The translations under genes were made by a program, and so were the position numbers. The notes under the pieces were generated by a model that had not been told where the DNA came from, ran no database searches, and was given only the letters and a program-made list of their open reading frames with translations. From HXMU1420-13 sp965249965 (GTDB lineage: Bacteria > Bacteroidota > Rhodothermia > Balneolales > Balneolaceae), in NCBI GenBank assembly GCA_965249965.1, contig OZ252262.1:496001-560000 (forward strand): a DNA stretch of 64,000 nt, given 5' to 3'. Positions 51,832-60,066 of the stretch are shown piece after piece; positions within the stretch are counted from its first letter, which is position 1; every line of letters begins with the position of its first letter.

Positions 51832-54003
51832 TTATTTTGAAGTCATTATAAAGACTCCGTTCCAGTTTTCTCCTGGTGGATTTGCCTTCATCAAAGCACA
51901 ACGTTCAATGAAAATTTGGGATGGGTTTTTGGGATTCGCCTCAAGAACTAACGCCTTATTGAAATGTTCGATCGCCGTATCCCATTGCTGTTTATAATAT
52001 GCTTCCATGCCTAGTTCGTATAAACCAACGCAATCAAATAATTGCTGAGAAGCATCAACTCTCAGTGCAGCAATTTCGAACATCGTGACTGGTTTTGTGC
52101 GGCCTTTAACAACAATGGTATCTAATTTTCTAAAAAGGCAGTCATCTCCAAAATTTTCTGCTTCTTCTTTGGTCGATTCTGTTACCATAGTAAAAACATT
52201 GTATGCTTTGGCACCACTTTCGCATCTCGCTGCTAAGTTTACGTTGTCGCCCATCATCGTGTAATTGAATCGCCGCTCAGACCCCATATTCCCGGTAACC
52301 ATTTCGCCGGTATTCATCCCCATTCGGTGTTGCATATGATGTACAATATCCGGCCAGTTTCCGTCTGTCTTCCACTTAGTTCGCAATTCTGCCAATTTCT
52401 TTTCCATTAATTGCGATGCGATACAAGCTCTTAAAGCGTGATCATTAATTGGAACAGGAGCACCAAAAAAAGCAACAATGGCATCTCCTATGAATTTATC
52501 CAATGTCCCTCCCTGATCATTCAAAATATCTGTCATTGCAGTTAGATATTCATTAATCAGAGCAACAAGTTGTTTTGGTTCCAGTTTCTCCGAAAAAGTT
52601 GAAAATGAAACGATATCGCTAAAAAATGCGGTCATATAAGTGTCTTCACCACCTAATTTTGGCTCTTCTCCGGATTCAATCATTTGATCAACCAAAGTCG
52701 GGGAGACATAAGAGGAAAACATTCCTTTGATTCGTCGTTTTTCCTGCTGCTCATTAACATATTCGTAGCCAACTGTAGAAATCTGGCTAAAAAATGCGGT
52801 GATAAGTATGCCCGAAACATTTATAAAAGTTTGAGCTGTAAGAAACATCTGAATGGCTAGTCCATAATATCCAGCCATTAAAATAATAGTAAGTGTAAAC
52901 CCCCATCCTGCCCCAAATCTTCGATTAAATAGAACAATAAAAAATGCCACCAAAATCATAAAAAACACACGGAAGTTGTCTTTTTGTTTGGTGATATAAT
53001 TCCCATCTAAAATAGTTTGGAGTGCATGAGCATGGATTTCGAATCCCGGTCGCGGAAAATCGGCCGTTGAAAATGGAGTTGGATGAAAATCCTGCAGCAC
53101 CGGCATGGTAGAACCAACTATTACAATTTTGTCTTTAAAGACTTCATCATATAGTAATCCTACACCAAATTCAGGATCATCGAATATGTTCATTTCAAAA
53201 GCATCTTCTTCCATAACCGTTGTATAGGATGGATCGTCGATAACTTGCTCGTAAGAATATTGAGGAAAAATGCCTTCCGGTCCGTAATAATTAATGATGA
53301 AAGAGTTAAGATTCTCACGCACTACCTCATATTCACCAATTCGAAATATTGGATCGGTTGAGTTTGGATCGAGTGGACTAACGGCTGAATCCGGAATGTC
53401 TGCGTACACTTTTAACCCTTCGATACCCAGCATTAGGTAGCTCTTATCCAAATAATTGCGGCCAAAACTATATGTTCTAACATATCCGTCTATGTATGGA
53501 TTAGTACTTACCAACCCAAGTGGATTTGGGCTGTTATCCTGAAGCACTCGGATCGGAAATATTGGCTCTCTTTCAATACCGTCTGCCGTAACAATTTGTT
53601 CAATTTCGCCTGCGAGTACTACATTTCCATACGTAGCGATTGTCTCTGCAAATAATGTGTCATTTGATCGATCAAATTCATCATTCTGGCTGAAAAGTAT
53701 ATCAAAAAGAATTGCTTTGGCACCTGCCCGGTTTAAATTTTCAACCAATTTTGCATGTACACTGGTCGGCCAGGGCCACTTTTCGGGGATTTCAGCATCT
53801 GCTTCTTCGCTAACAGCAACCAATACAATTGGAGAATCTTCTACAGAAAGTGTGTCTCGGATTTCAAAAAAAGAATCACGAACCGAGAGTTCCACTTTGT
53901 TTACAGTTTCCGAAATTGATAATAAAAGTGAAAATGCAAAAGATATGACAGCTATGAGGATATAAATCCAAAAGGGTTTCTTTGCTTTTTTACTCTCAGC
54001 CAT
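51832..54003 (-). CDS. CHASE2-domain adenylate cyclase
   Basis: 723 residues. TM1 at about 10-30, an extracytoplasmic CHASE2 sensor (about 45-345, with RAGAKAILFDILFSQNDEFD), two or three TMs (about 348-415), then a class III cyclase domain. Metal Asp residues are in TAFFSDIVSFSTF (about 461) and DKFIGDAIVAFFGAP (about 504); adenine-selecting Lys (LDKF) and Asp (MMGDNVNLAAR) are present, as are the transition-state Asn and Arg. The C-terminal 70 residues look like one TPR pair (YELGMEAYYKQQWDTAIEHF). It makes cAMP in response to an envelope signal. 3 bases after the barrel gene. Confidence 0.93.
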   Translation of the reverse strand: MAESKKAKKPFWIYILIAVISFAFSLLLSISETVNKVELSVRDSFFEIRDTLSVEDSPIVLVAVSEEADAEIPEKWPWPTSVHAKLVENLNRAGAKAILFDILFSQNDEFDRSNDTLFAETIATYGNVVLAGEIEQIVTADGIEREPIFPIRVLQDNSPNPLGLVSTNPYIDGYVRTYSFGRNYLDKSYLMLGIEGLKVYADIPDSAVSPLDPNSTDPIFRIGEYEVVRENLNSFIINYYGPEGIFPQYSYEQVIDDPSYTTVMEEDAFEMNIFDDPEFGVGLLYDEVFKDKIVIVGSTMPVLQDFHPTPFSTADFPRPGFEIHAHALQTILDGNYITKQKDNFRVFFMILVAFFIVLFNRRFGAGWGFTLTIILMAGYYGLAIQMFLTAQTFINVSGILITAFFSQISTVGYEYVNEQQEKRRIKGMFSSYVSPTLVDQMIESGEEPKLGGEDTYMTAFFSDIVSFSTFSEKLEPKQLVALINEYLTAMTDILNDQGGTLDKFIGDAIVAFFGAPVPINDHALRACIASQLMEKKLAELRTKWKTDGNWPDIVHHMQHRMGMNTGEMVTGNMGSERRFNYTMMGDNVNLAARCESGAKAYNVFTMVTESTKEEAENFGDDCLFRKLDTIVVKGRTKPVTMFEIAALRVDASQQLFDCVGLYELGMEAYYKQQWDTAIEHFNKALVLEANPKNPSQIFIERCALMKANPPGENWNGVFIMTSK

Positions 54004-54006
54004 AAC

Positions 54007-56751
54007 TTAGAAGCGATAAACGTAGCGTAGCTGAACTAAACGATCATTCAATCCATTACCACCAGATACAGATGTGAAATTCGAATCAAGTACTAACGAC
54101 TGATTTCGACTAAATCTGTATTCTGCCCCAGCTAAAATCACATAAGTATTAAATTCTGATCTTTCTGTAAGCGCACTCAGTCCGTAATAATCGTTTAATA
54201 GCGATTCATCTTCGGCATTTAAAATTTCAAGTGATCGAGATTCCGAAACATTCGAGGTTAATGCCAGTCGACCATTGATTCTTAAATCTCCATCGAACAA
54301 GAAATAGGTAGCACCGGCAAACATCCCAAAAATATCAATATTCAGTTGTCCGGATCCCGATTCAGTTTCGTTGATGGATGCCCCAAATTGCGTTCTAAGT
54401 GGCATGGATGTAAATCTAGAGGAGATGTTCAATGAATATGACCGATTTATTATATCGCCGAATGTAAAAACGGCATCTTCTGTAGTTAAATTCGCAATTG
54501 ATAGTGTAGCATCGTGTACAGAACCTGCAACTTCAATTTGTTGGGTTACCGAAGCATTTAAGTTAATTGATTGATTGGATCTTGGTGTTGGCGTTACCAG
54601 AGTATCACCATCTACTACACTTAAGTTTTGTAGTGCGGCACCCTCAAATTCGCCTGGAACAAACGGGTTAAATCTAGCAACTCCATTATCTCTGCTTCTT
54701 ACTCTAACACCAACACTAATTCTAGGTAATTTTTGATTTACGGGGTACCAGCTTAAATTCGAACGGTAACTTGTAGTTACAGTAGTCGCATCTTTAGTAT
54801 TTGTAACGTTGTCTTCTAGACGTTCATAACCTAGAGTTACATATATCTGGTTTTGAAATATTCTGAATCGATCTAAGGCCGTAAATCCTGATATATCCTT
54901 CCTTATCGTTGAGTTTGCTAAAGAGACAAAATCCGGACCTACCCAACGATATTGTAACCGGAAGGTATTCTTCGGATACACCATAGAAAACTCACTATTC
55001 GACCCAATAATGCTAGTTGGGAAAAACACTTCTGTTTCGGTTGAGTCTGTCCCGATACCGGTGACTCTCAGTGGTAAAATGTTTATGTTTTCGTTGATGA
55101 TTATGAATTGTGAGATGTCAGTAAGAATATCGAGGTCAGATTGATTTACATCTTCAAAACCTAAATCTGCAGCACGGTCTGCAGTTAATGGACCACCATA
55201 AATATCATTATTTAGGGCACTGACAACTGTTTCTGTTTTAAATCGAACCCGATTCTTATCGAAGGCAAATCCGAAATCAACACCAGCAATAATATTACCT
55301 TTAGGGCGTACACCACCGCCATCTACACGTAAAAGTTCTGGCGATTGTGTTAATCGTTGCTGACCTGCAATTGATAAGCCCGAGAGAAGTGATGTAGGAC
55401 CTTCCAGAATATTTGAATAGTCGATTACATTATAAATTGAAGTCGTATCATCCTCAACTTTAAGTGCCTGTACACCTAATTGTATGTATCTGGGGTTCCC
55501 AATGGCCACACGTCCACCAATAATATTTCTTTTGAAAGTTCCCCTGCCGCCACTTTCCAGGCCTAGTGTATAGGTTGTATCTACCACCGTTGTTTGGGCT
55601 TCATCAGCAAAAACAAACTCTTCATTTACAGAAGTATAGATATTGGAAATATTACGGCTTAACTCACCATACACAAATTGAACATTTATATTTTCCCAAA
55701 GCAAATGCATTGAGGTATTTACCCCATAAATTCGACGTCCTGCAATTGTAAAATTACTGATGCGTGGAAATACATGACCTGCTTCAAATTTCCACCATTT
55801 TCCAAGGTTCATTTGAACAGAATACCGATTTTGTGGTTGCAATCTGGGATCTTCTTGTGAGGTTAAAAATCCGTTTAATCGATATCTGAACTTCCCATAT
55901 TCACCACTTAGGTAAGATCTTGCGGTGTATGCATTATTTTGATCTCCTGCTATTACCTGGTTGCGCGCTGTAAGCTCGATTCTTCCAGCAGGGCGTAACG
56001 ATGGGGCCAAACTTGCAGTTGTTGCCTGCCCTGGCCGAACTATTCTTAATGCCCATTCAGCAACATCGTAAACTTCATTTTCTGTAACATAGTCTAGCCT
56101 AACGGCATATTCTCCACGTTCTAGCCCTTTGGGAGAATAGGATATAAAATATTCACTGGTGTCTGCTTCTGATGTTATATCCTGATTATTGATGTACAAT
56201 TTAAATCTACCTTCGGGTATTTGATTTATATCGTAATACAGTGCAATTGCAATAAAGGCGTCTTCGGGAGAAAGCCCACTACCAGGTTGTGGCGAAATGA
56301 TGGTAAAATCTAATCCTTCAAGACGATTTTTTTCGGCTTCAGAAAGGCCCGTATCCTGCGCTTGAACGATCTCAATGGAGATTGGATTTTCTGCCGGCAC
56401 ATTATCAGGATAGAAAATATCTTGTATCTGGCTACCCAGCGAAAGTTGAAAATAATATTCAAATCGCGTGCTAAGTAAAATTTCGGGTGGTAACTCAGCA
56501 ACAAATACTCCATTTACGAAGGGAGTTTCAAGTTGAGAATAGCTGAAATCTCCATCGTTTCTATAAAATAACTGAGCGTCAATTATATCGAGCGGATTAA
56601 CTCCCGGTACGATAAACTCTAGCGAATTCTGCTCGAGTGAATTGATTATAGTAGGCGCCTGATGCTGAACAGAAAGCTGAGCCATAGATGCCTGTGTAAA
56701 TAAAAAAACCAAAGTTAGTGTAACTAAGGCCTGTACTCCCCCAGTTCTCAT
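54007..56751 (-). CDS. Large outer-membrane beta-barrel protein
   Basis: About 914 residues from the ATG at 56751; a further ATG at 56793 adds a non-signal-like stretch, so the later start, giving signal peptide MRTGGVQALVTLTLVFLFTQ with ASMAQ cleavage, is preferred. After about 250 residues of Ig-like strands (LDIIDAQLFYRNDGDFSYSQ, YYDINQIPEGRFKLYINNQD) the rest is a barrel of repeated amphipathic strands ending in a terminal Phe (VYRF). It is encoded between FecR and CHASE2 cyclase genes, so a structural or sensing role in that signalling set is likely. No known family. Confidence 0.72.
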   Translation of the reverse strand: MRTGGVQALVTLTLVFLFTQASMAQLSVQHQAPTIINSLEQNSLEFIVPGVNPLDIIDAQLFYRNDGDFSYSQLETPFVNGVFVAELPPEILLSTRFEYYFQLSLGSQIQDIFYPDNVPAENPISIEIVQAQDTGLSEAEKNRLEGLDFTIISPQPGSGLSPEDAFIAIALYYDINQIPEGRFKLYINNQDITSEADTSEYFISYSPKGLERGEYAVRLDYVTENEVYDVAEWALRIVRPGQATTASLAPSLRPAGRIELTARNQVIAGDQNNAYTARSYLSGEYGKFRYRLNGFLTSQEDPRLQPQNRYSVQMNLGKWWKFEAGHVFPRISNFTIAGRRIYGVNTSMHLLWENINVQFVYGELSRNISNIYTSVNEEFVFADEAQTTVVDTTYTLGLESGGRGTFKRNIIGGRVAIGNPRYIQLGVQALKVEDDTTSIYNVIDYSNILEGPTSLLSGLSIAGQQRLTQSPELLRVDGGGVRPKGNIIAGVDFGFAFDKNRVRFKTETVVSALNNDIYGGPLTADRAADLGFEDVNQSDLDILTDISQFIIINENINILPLRVTGIGTDSTETEVFFPTSIIGSNSEFSMVYPKNTFRLQYRWVGPDFVSLANSTIRKDISGFTALDRFRIFQNQIYVTLGYERLEDNVTNTKDATTVTTSYRSNLSWYPVNQKLPRISVGVRVRSRDNGVARFNPFVPGEFEGAALQNLSVVDGDTLVTPTPRSNQSINLNASVTQQIEVAGSVHDATLSIANLTTEDAVFTFGDIINRSYSLNISSRFTSMPLRTQFGASINETESGSGQLNIDIFGMFAGATYFLFDGDLRINGRLALTSNVSESRSLEILNAEDESLLNDYYGLSALTERSEFNTYVILAGAEYRFSRNQSLVLDSNFTSVSGGNGLNDRLVQLRYVYRF

Positions 56752-56806
56752 ATACCAAGAAATATGTGTAATAGCCGGCGCCGAACCTAGCACCTAAAGA
56801 AAACCA

Positions 56807-57559
56807 TTAATTTCCTTTTTCGAAAATAGTAATTGTAATCTCGCGAACTTGTCCATTCGCATCTCTAAAACGAATAATTACTGGTTTTTCGATGAGGTCT
56901 TCATCCAACGTTTCATAGCCTTCTTGCAGATCTTCAATTTCATCTTCGGTGAGTGTACCCGAATCGATAGAGTTACCCGTCTCGTCTACCTCTGCATACA
57001 TTTGTTGAAATAGGGAAACCGTTTCACCAGAGTTAGTTGCTGTTACATCAACCTGTCCTTCTTCAACCCATACGTAACCTAATGATGTAGAACCGAAACG
57101 TGTCCCTTTAACCGAAGCTAGAGACCTTGAAGTTGATACTTCAAAACTACCTGAGCCCTGAGGTTCTACTTCTAAAAAGATTTCTCCATCGTCTAAATCT
57201 ATTCGGCGTGTAGTATTTCTGGAATTTGGTTGCTCATTTCCCCGTACAATCAATTGGGATTCTGGTTTCACTTTTGCAATGCTATTATCCATAAAAATTA
57301 CAAGAGCATATCCCTCTTGGTCTGTTGAAAGGGTATCTCCACTAAATAGACGTTCCCCGATATTTTCTTGTAAATCTAAAATTAAGGCTTCCTTTTCGAG
57401 GGAAGTGAGAGTCACTGTTGGTTTAAACCTTCGAACAATGGCTAACGGACGTTCTTGTTCATCAACAATTGGAGGTGTATATAAATCGCCGGCCAATAAT
57501 GACCCTGCCACCACAATGAATATCAACGAAACTACTATTGATTTTACTTTCTTCATCAT
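56807..57559 (-). CDS. FecR domain-containing secreted protein
   Basis: About 250 residues from the ATG at 57559 (a longer frame from 57574 overlaps the upstream gene). Signal peptide MMKKVKSIVVSLIFIVVAGS, then a FecR domain (about 50-190): LVIFMDNSIAKVKPESQLIV, RRIDLDDGEIFLEVEPQGSG, SLASVKGTRFGSTSLGYVWV with the TRF and VEEGQV motifs of the family. There is no transmembrane sigma-regulator part, so it is not a classic FecR anti-sigma factor. With a barrel protein and CHASE2 cyclase next door it is probably an envelope sensor. Coupled closely to the upstream gene (4-base gap). Confidence 0.85.
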   Translation of the reverse strand: MMKKVKSIVVSLIFIVVAGSLLAGDLYTPPIVDEQERPLAIVRRFKPTVTLTSLEKEALILDLQENIGERLFSGDTLSTDQEGYALVIFMDNSIAKVKPESQLIVRGNEQPNSRNTTRRIDLDDGEIFLEVEPQGSGSFEVSTSRSLASVKGTRFGSTSLGYVWVEEGQVDVTATNSGETVSLFQQMYAEVDETGNSIDSGTLTEDEIEDLQEGYETLDEDLIEKPVIIRFRDANGQVREITITIFEKGN

Positions 57560-57563
57560 GTAC

Positions 57564-58775
57564 CTAATTATCATTTAATATTATATCCCCTTCATCAATT
57601 TTCGAGAGTATTTCGGCTAGTTTTTGGATGCCTGTTATACCTGAAAATGTTTGGTTATCGAGAGCAATACTCTCAAAAACAAATCCGTCTTCTGAAAGTG
57701 TGGTGTATAATTCAGTACCCACTAAGGTATTCAATGCCTGAATGGTCTCTTCATCAATTTCTTGTGCTGCTGCAGAAGTACCATCCGAAGGGTCGATTAG
57801 GGTAAATGTCCAAATATCTGATACAAAAATATCAATCCCGGTTGTACTATTTACCTCAGTTGATACTTGCCAAAAGTAAGTTTTTCCAGTTTCCAACGCC
57901 TGTGCACCAGCTGTTGGATACTGCAAACTAGTACCTGTTACTAATACATCTAAATACTCGAAGGGTGAGATAAGTTGCCCGCCCTCGGCTTGTGGCGGCG
58001 AACCAAGTGCATCGTTAAACATGGTTTGGACATCACGATCACCATCTTCAGAAACCACAATAATCCGATAATCAATGGTTGCATCGCCTTCCCAACTTAA
58101 TTGTGGATAAGGGTTGCTAATTGAAAAGTTTGATCCGATTTCAGCGCCTGGTGTACGTAATGCAATAGATAATTCATCCAATACTGCGCCGGTTTCGCTA
58201 CCACCAACCTGCACAACCTGGCTATCTAAAACTACTCTGCCACATGCATCCGATACTTGTGAAACTGCTACATATACCGAGTATATATCCGTTGGCAGAG
58301 ACGTCGACCCGCTCAAATCTTCTATAAATTGCTCTCCTTCTGCAGTCAATCCGCCATTAAAACGAAGCCATTCATCCACTCCGGGTAATTCTTCGTCAAC
58401 AATATCATTATTTGTGGCATACACTAATTGTTGAGGATCTAGTGTAAAAGGATAAGCCGCTTGCTGTACTAGTTCCCCCAATACACCCACTTTTGCAGCT
58501 TCAACGCGAAACTCGAAGTAGAGGTTTTCCAACAGCTCATCTGTTTCATTTTTTAGTGTAAAAGTACCAACCTGTGGTCCTGATCCTTTATTATCTACCC
58601 CAAGTGCGGTTAAACTAAGTACCTGGGAATCTGATATGATGGGTGCAAGCTGCACATCTATTGATAATTTACCGTCTACATTACATTCGTTTTGGGCGAA
58701 GGCTTCCAGATTTGGAACTACCTGCCATACTAAAGCTATACTAAGAATGGCCCCCAATCTTTCGAGATATTTCAT
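57564..58775 (-). CDS. Secreted hypothetical protein
   Basis: 403 residues. Signal peptide (about 1-28, cleaved near EAFAQNEC), then strands of Ig/fibronectin-like character, e.g. TFTLKNETDELLENLYFEFR, YPQLSWEGDATIDYRIIVVS, GKTYFWQVSTEVNSTTGIDI. The C-terminus is acidic (AEILSKIDEGDIILNDN). The start has a good GAGGG ribosome site. It heads the four-gene cluster FecR-barrel-cyclase. No known family. Confidence 0.7.
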   Translation of the reverse strand: MKYLERLGAILSIALVWQVVPNLEAFAQNECNVDGKLSIDVQLAPIISDSQVLSLTALGVDNKGSGPQVGTFTLKNETDELLENLYFEFRVEAAKVGVLGELVQQAAYPFTLDPQQLVYATNNDIVDEELPGVDEWLRFNGGLTAEGEQFIEDLSGSTSLPTDIYSVYVAVSQVSDACGRVVLDSQVVQVGGSETGAVLDELSIALRTPGAEIGSNFSISNPYPQLSWEGDATIDYRIIVVSEDGDRDVQTMFNDALGSPPQAEGGQLISPFEYLDVLVTGTSLQYPTAGAQALETGKTYFWQVSTEVNSTTGIDIFVSDIWTFTLIDPSDGTSAAAQEIDEETIQALNTLVGTELYTTLSEDGFVFESIALDNQTFSGITGIQKLAEILSKIDEGDIILNDN

Positions 58776-58850
58776 ACGACCCTCTGAAAAATTAATTACA
58801 TGGCAATATTAAACGTTGTTTTATTACAAACAATTAGAATTACCCAAACA

Positions 58851-58883
58851 AAAAAAGCCTCTATTTAGCAAAATAAAGGCTTT
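58851..58883 (-). terminator. Rho-independent terminator of tRNA-Ala
   Basis: Stem AAAGCCT / AGGCTTT extended by TATTT/AAATA across one mismatch, four-base loop AGCA, and a T-run of six (58851-58856 read backwards). It lies directly behind the tRNA-Ala 3' end. Confidence 0.85.
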
Positions 58884-58884
58884 G

Positions 58885-58958
58885 TGGAGCTAAAGGGATT
58901 CGAACCCTTGACCTTCGCGCTGCCAGCGCGACGCTCTAGCCAGCTGAGCTATAGCCCC
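58885..58958 (-). tRNA. tRNA-Ala (anticodon GGC)
   Basis: On the minus strand: acceptor GGGGCTA/TAGCTCC (one G-T pair), D-arm GCTC...GAGC, anticodon stem TCGCG/CGCGA with loop CTGGCAG (GGC, alanine), T-arm AAGGG TTCGAAT CCCTT, discriminator A. CCA is not encoded. Strong terminator follows. Confidence 0.95.
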
Positions 58959-58983
58959 ATTTAGAAAATAAATATAAGGTGAT

Positions 58984-59017
58984 TTGATATTAATCCTAAC
59001 CAGTTTTTATATTTTTG
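58984..59017 (+). promoter_or_regulatory. Bacteroidota-type promoter of the OmpA-like gene
   Basis: TTG at 58984-58986 and TATTTTTG at 59010-59017 match the -33 TTG and -7 TAnnTTTG elements with a 23-base spacer, the upper end of the known range. The start codon is 85 bases further on. Confidence 0.45.
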
Positions 59018-59101
59018 TTTGATAGAGAGTGTAGTATCACTATTTTCACGGGCAATATTAAAAAACCAATTCAAACCAAATAGCATAGGAGCATTCCTAA
59101 C

Positions 59102-60007
59102 ATGAAACGTAATTTTCACCTACTCTTTTTAGCTCTTTTCTTATCTGCTGGTGTTCTTACACAATATGGATGTGGATCCAGTGAACCTGCAGTTGTAGTT
59201 CCAGTTGACACTGATGGTGACGGTGTAACCGACGAACAAGAATTATTAAATGGTACCGACCCTATGAGTGCCGACTCTGATGGTGATGGCGTTAGTGATT
59301 CTGAAGAAATTGCAGCTGGTACAGATCCTAACAGTGCCGACTCTGATGGAGACGGCCTTTCTGATGGCGACGAAATCAACACTTATGGAACAGACCCAAC
59401 AAACGCTGATTCTGATGGCGATGGGCTTTCTGATTATGATGAAGTAATTACTTATAAAACTGATCCTAACAACGCTAATGGCGATGCTGATGGTGATGGT
59501 ATTTCAGATGTTGATGAAATCAATACTTACAATACTGATCCAACGAATGCTGATTCGGACGGTGACGGTTTTACTGATGGTCAGGAAGTTGATATGGGCA
59601 CAAACCCTAACAATGGAGATGATCCGGTATTCGTAAGCAGTAGCGATATGGGTACTGTAAATTTTGCATTCGACCGTTCAAGTATCACTGATAGAGCAGC
59701 ACAAATTCTAGCAGAGAATGTTGAAGTACTTAATAATGCACCTGCATTTAGAGTACGAGTTGATGCTTATACCGATCATGTTGGTGGTGACCAGTATAAC
59801 TTACGATTGAGTCTTCGTCGTGCAGCTGCTGTTGTAGAATTTTATATGAATAATGGCGTTTCTCAAGATCGAATCGAATCTCGTGGTTTAGGAAAAGCAC
59901 CTGTTGAGTGTTCTGCCTCTGAGAAAGAAGAAAACGATGGATGTGAGAAAAATCGTCGTGCAGAGTCTGTGCCTTTAAGTACTCTTAAGTACACACCAGA
60001 TATGTAA
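59102..60007 (+). CDS. OmpA-family lipoprotein with thrombospondin type 3 repeats
   Basis: 301 residues. Signal peptide ends near LTQYGC, a probable lipoprotein Cys24. Residues 35-178 contain six TSP3 calcium-binding repeats (TDGDGVTD, SDGDGVSD, SDGDGLSD twice, ADGDGISD, SDGDGFTD). The C-terminal about 110 residues are the OmpA peptidoglycan-binding domain (VNFAFDRSSI, DAYTDHVGGDQYNLRLSLRR, NRRAESV). It likely tethers the outer membrane to the wall with a calcium-stiffened linker. The GC-rich terminator follows immediately. Confidence 0.92.
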   Translation: MKRNFHLLFLALFLSAGVLTQYGCGSSEPAVVVPVDTDGDGVTDEQELLNGTDPMSADSDGDGVSDSEEIAAGTDPNSADSDGDGLSDGDEINTYGTDPTNADSDGDGLSDYDEVITYKTDPNNANGDADGDGISDVDEINTYNTDPTNADSDGDGFTDGQEVDMGTNPNNGDDPVFVSSSDMGTVNFAFDRSSITDRAAQILAENVEVLNNAPAFRVRVDAYTDHVGGDQYNLRLSLRRAAAVVEFYMNNGVSQDRIESRGLGKAPVECSASEKEENDGCEKNRRAESVPLSTLKYTPDM

Positions 60008-60028
60008 TTTTCCGAATGGAAAACTCTC

Positions 60029-60062
60029 AACCCAGCATGTCATCGATTTGCTGGGTTTTTTT
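60029..60062 (+). terminator. Rho-independent terminator after OmpA-like gene
   Basis: Perfect 9-bp stem AACCCAGCA / TGCTGGGTT with an 11-base loop and a T-run of seven (60056-60062), ending 5 bases before the convergent DUF5686 gene. Confidence 0.92.
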
Positions 60063-60066
60063 ATTG

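Noticed and set aside
59215..59620. Tandem DNA repeat at the OmpA-like gene
   Set aside because: The repetition is explained by six TSP3 calcium-binding protein repeats within the coding sequence.
60001..60066. Terminator for the minus-strand DUF5686 gene
   Set aside because: Read on the minus strand the hairpin is not followed by a T-run, so it serves the plus-strand OmpA-like gene.
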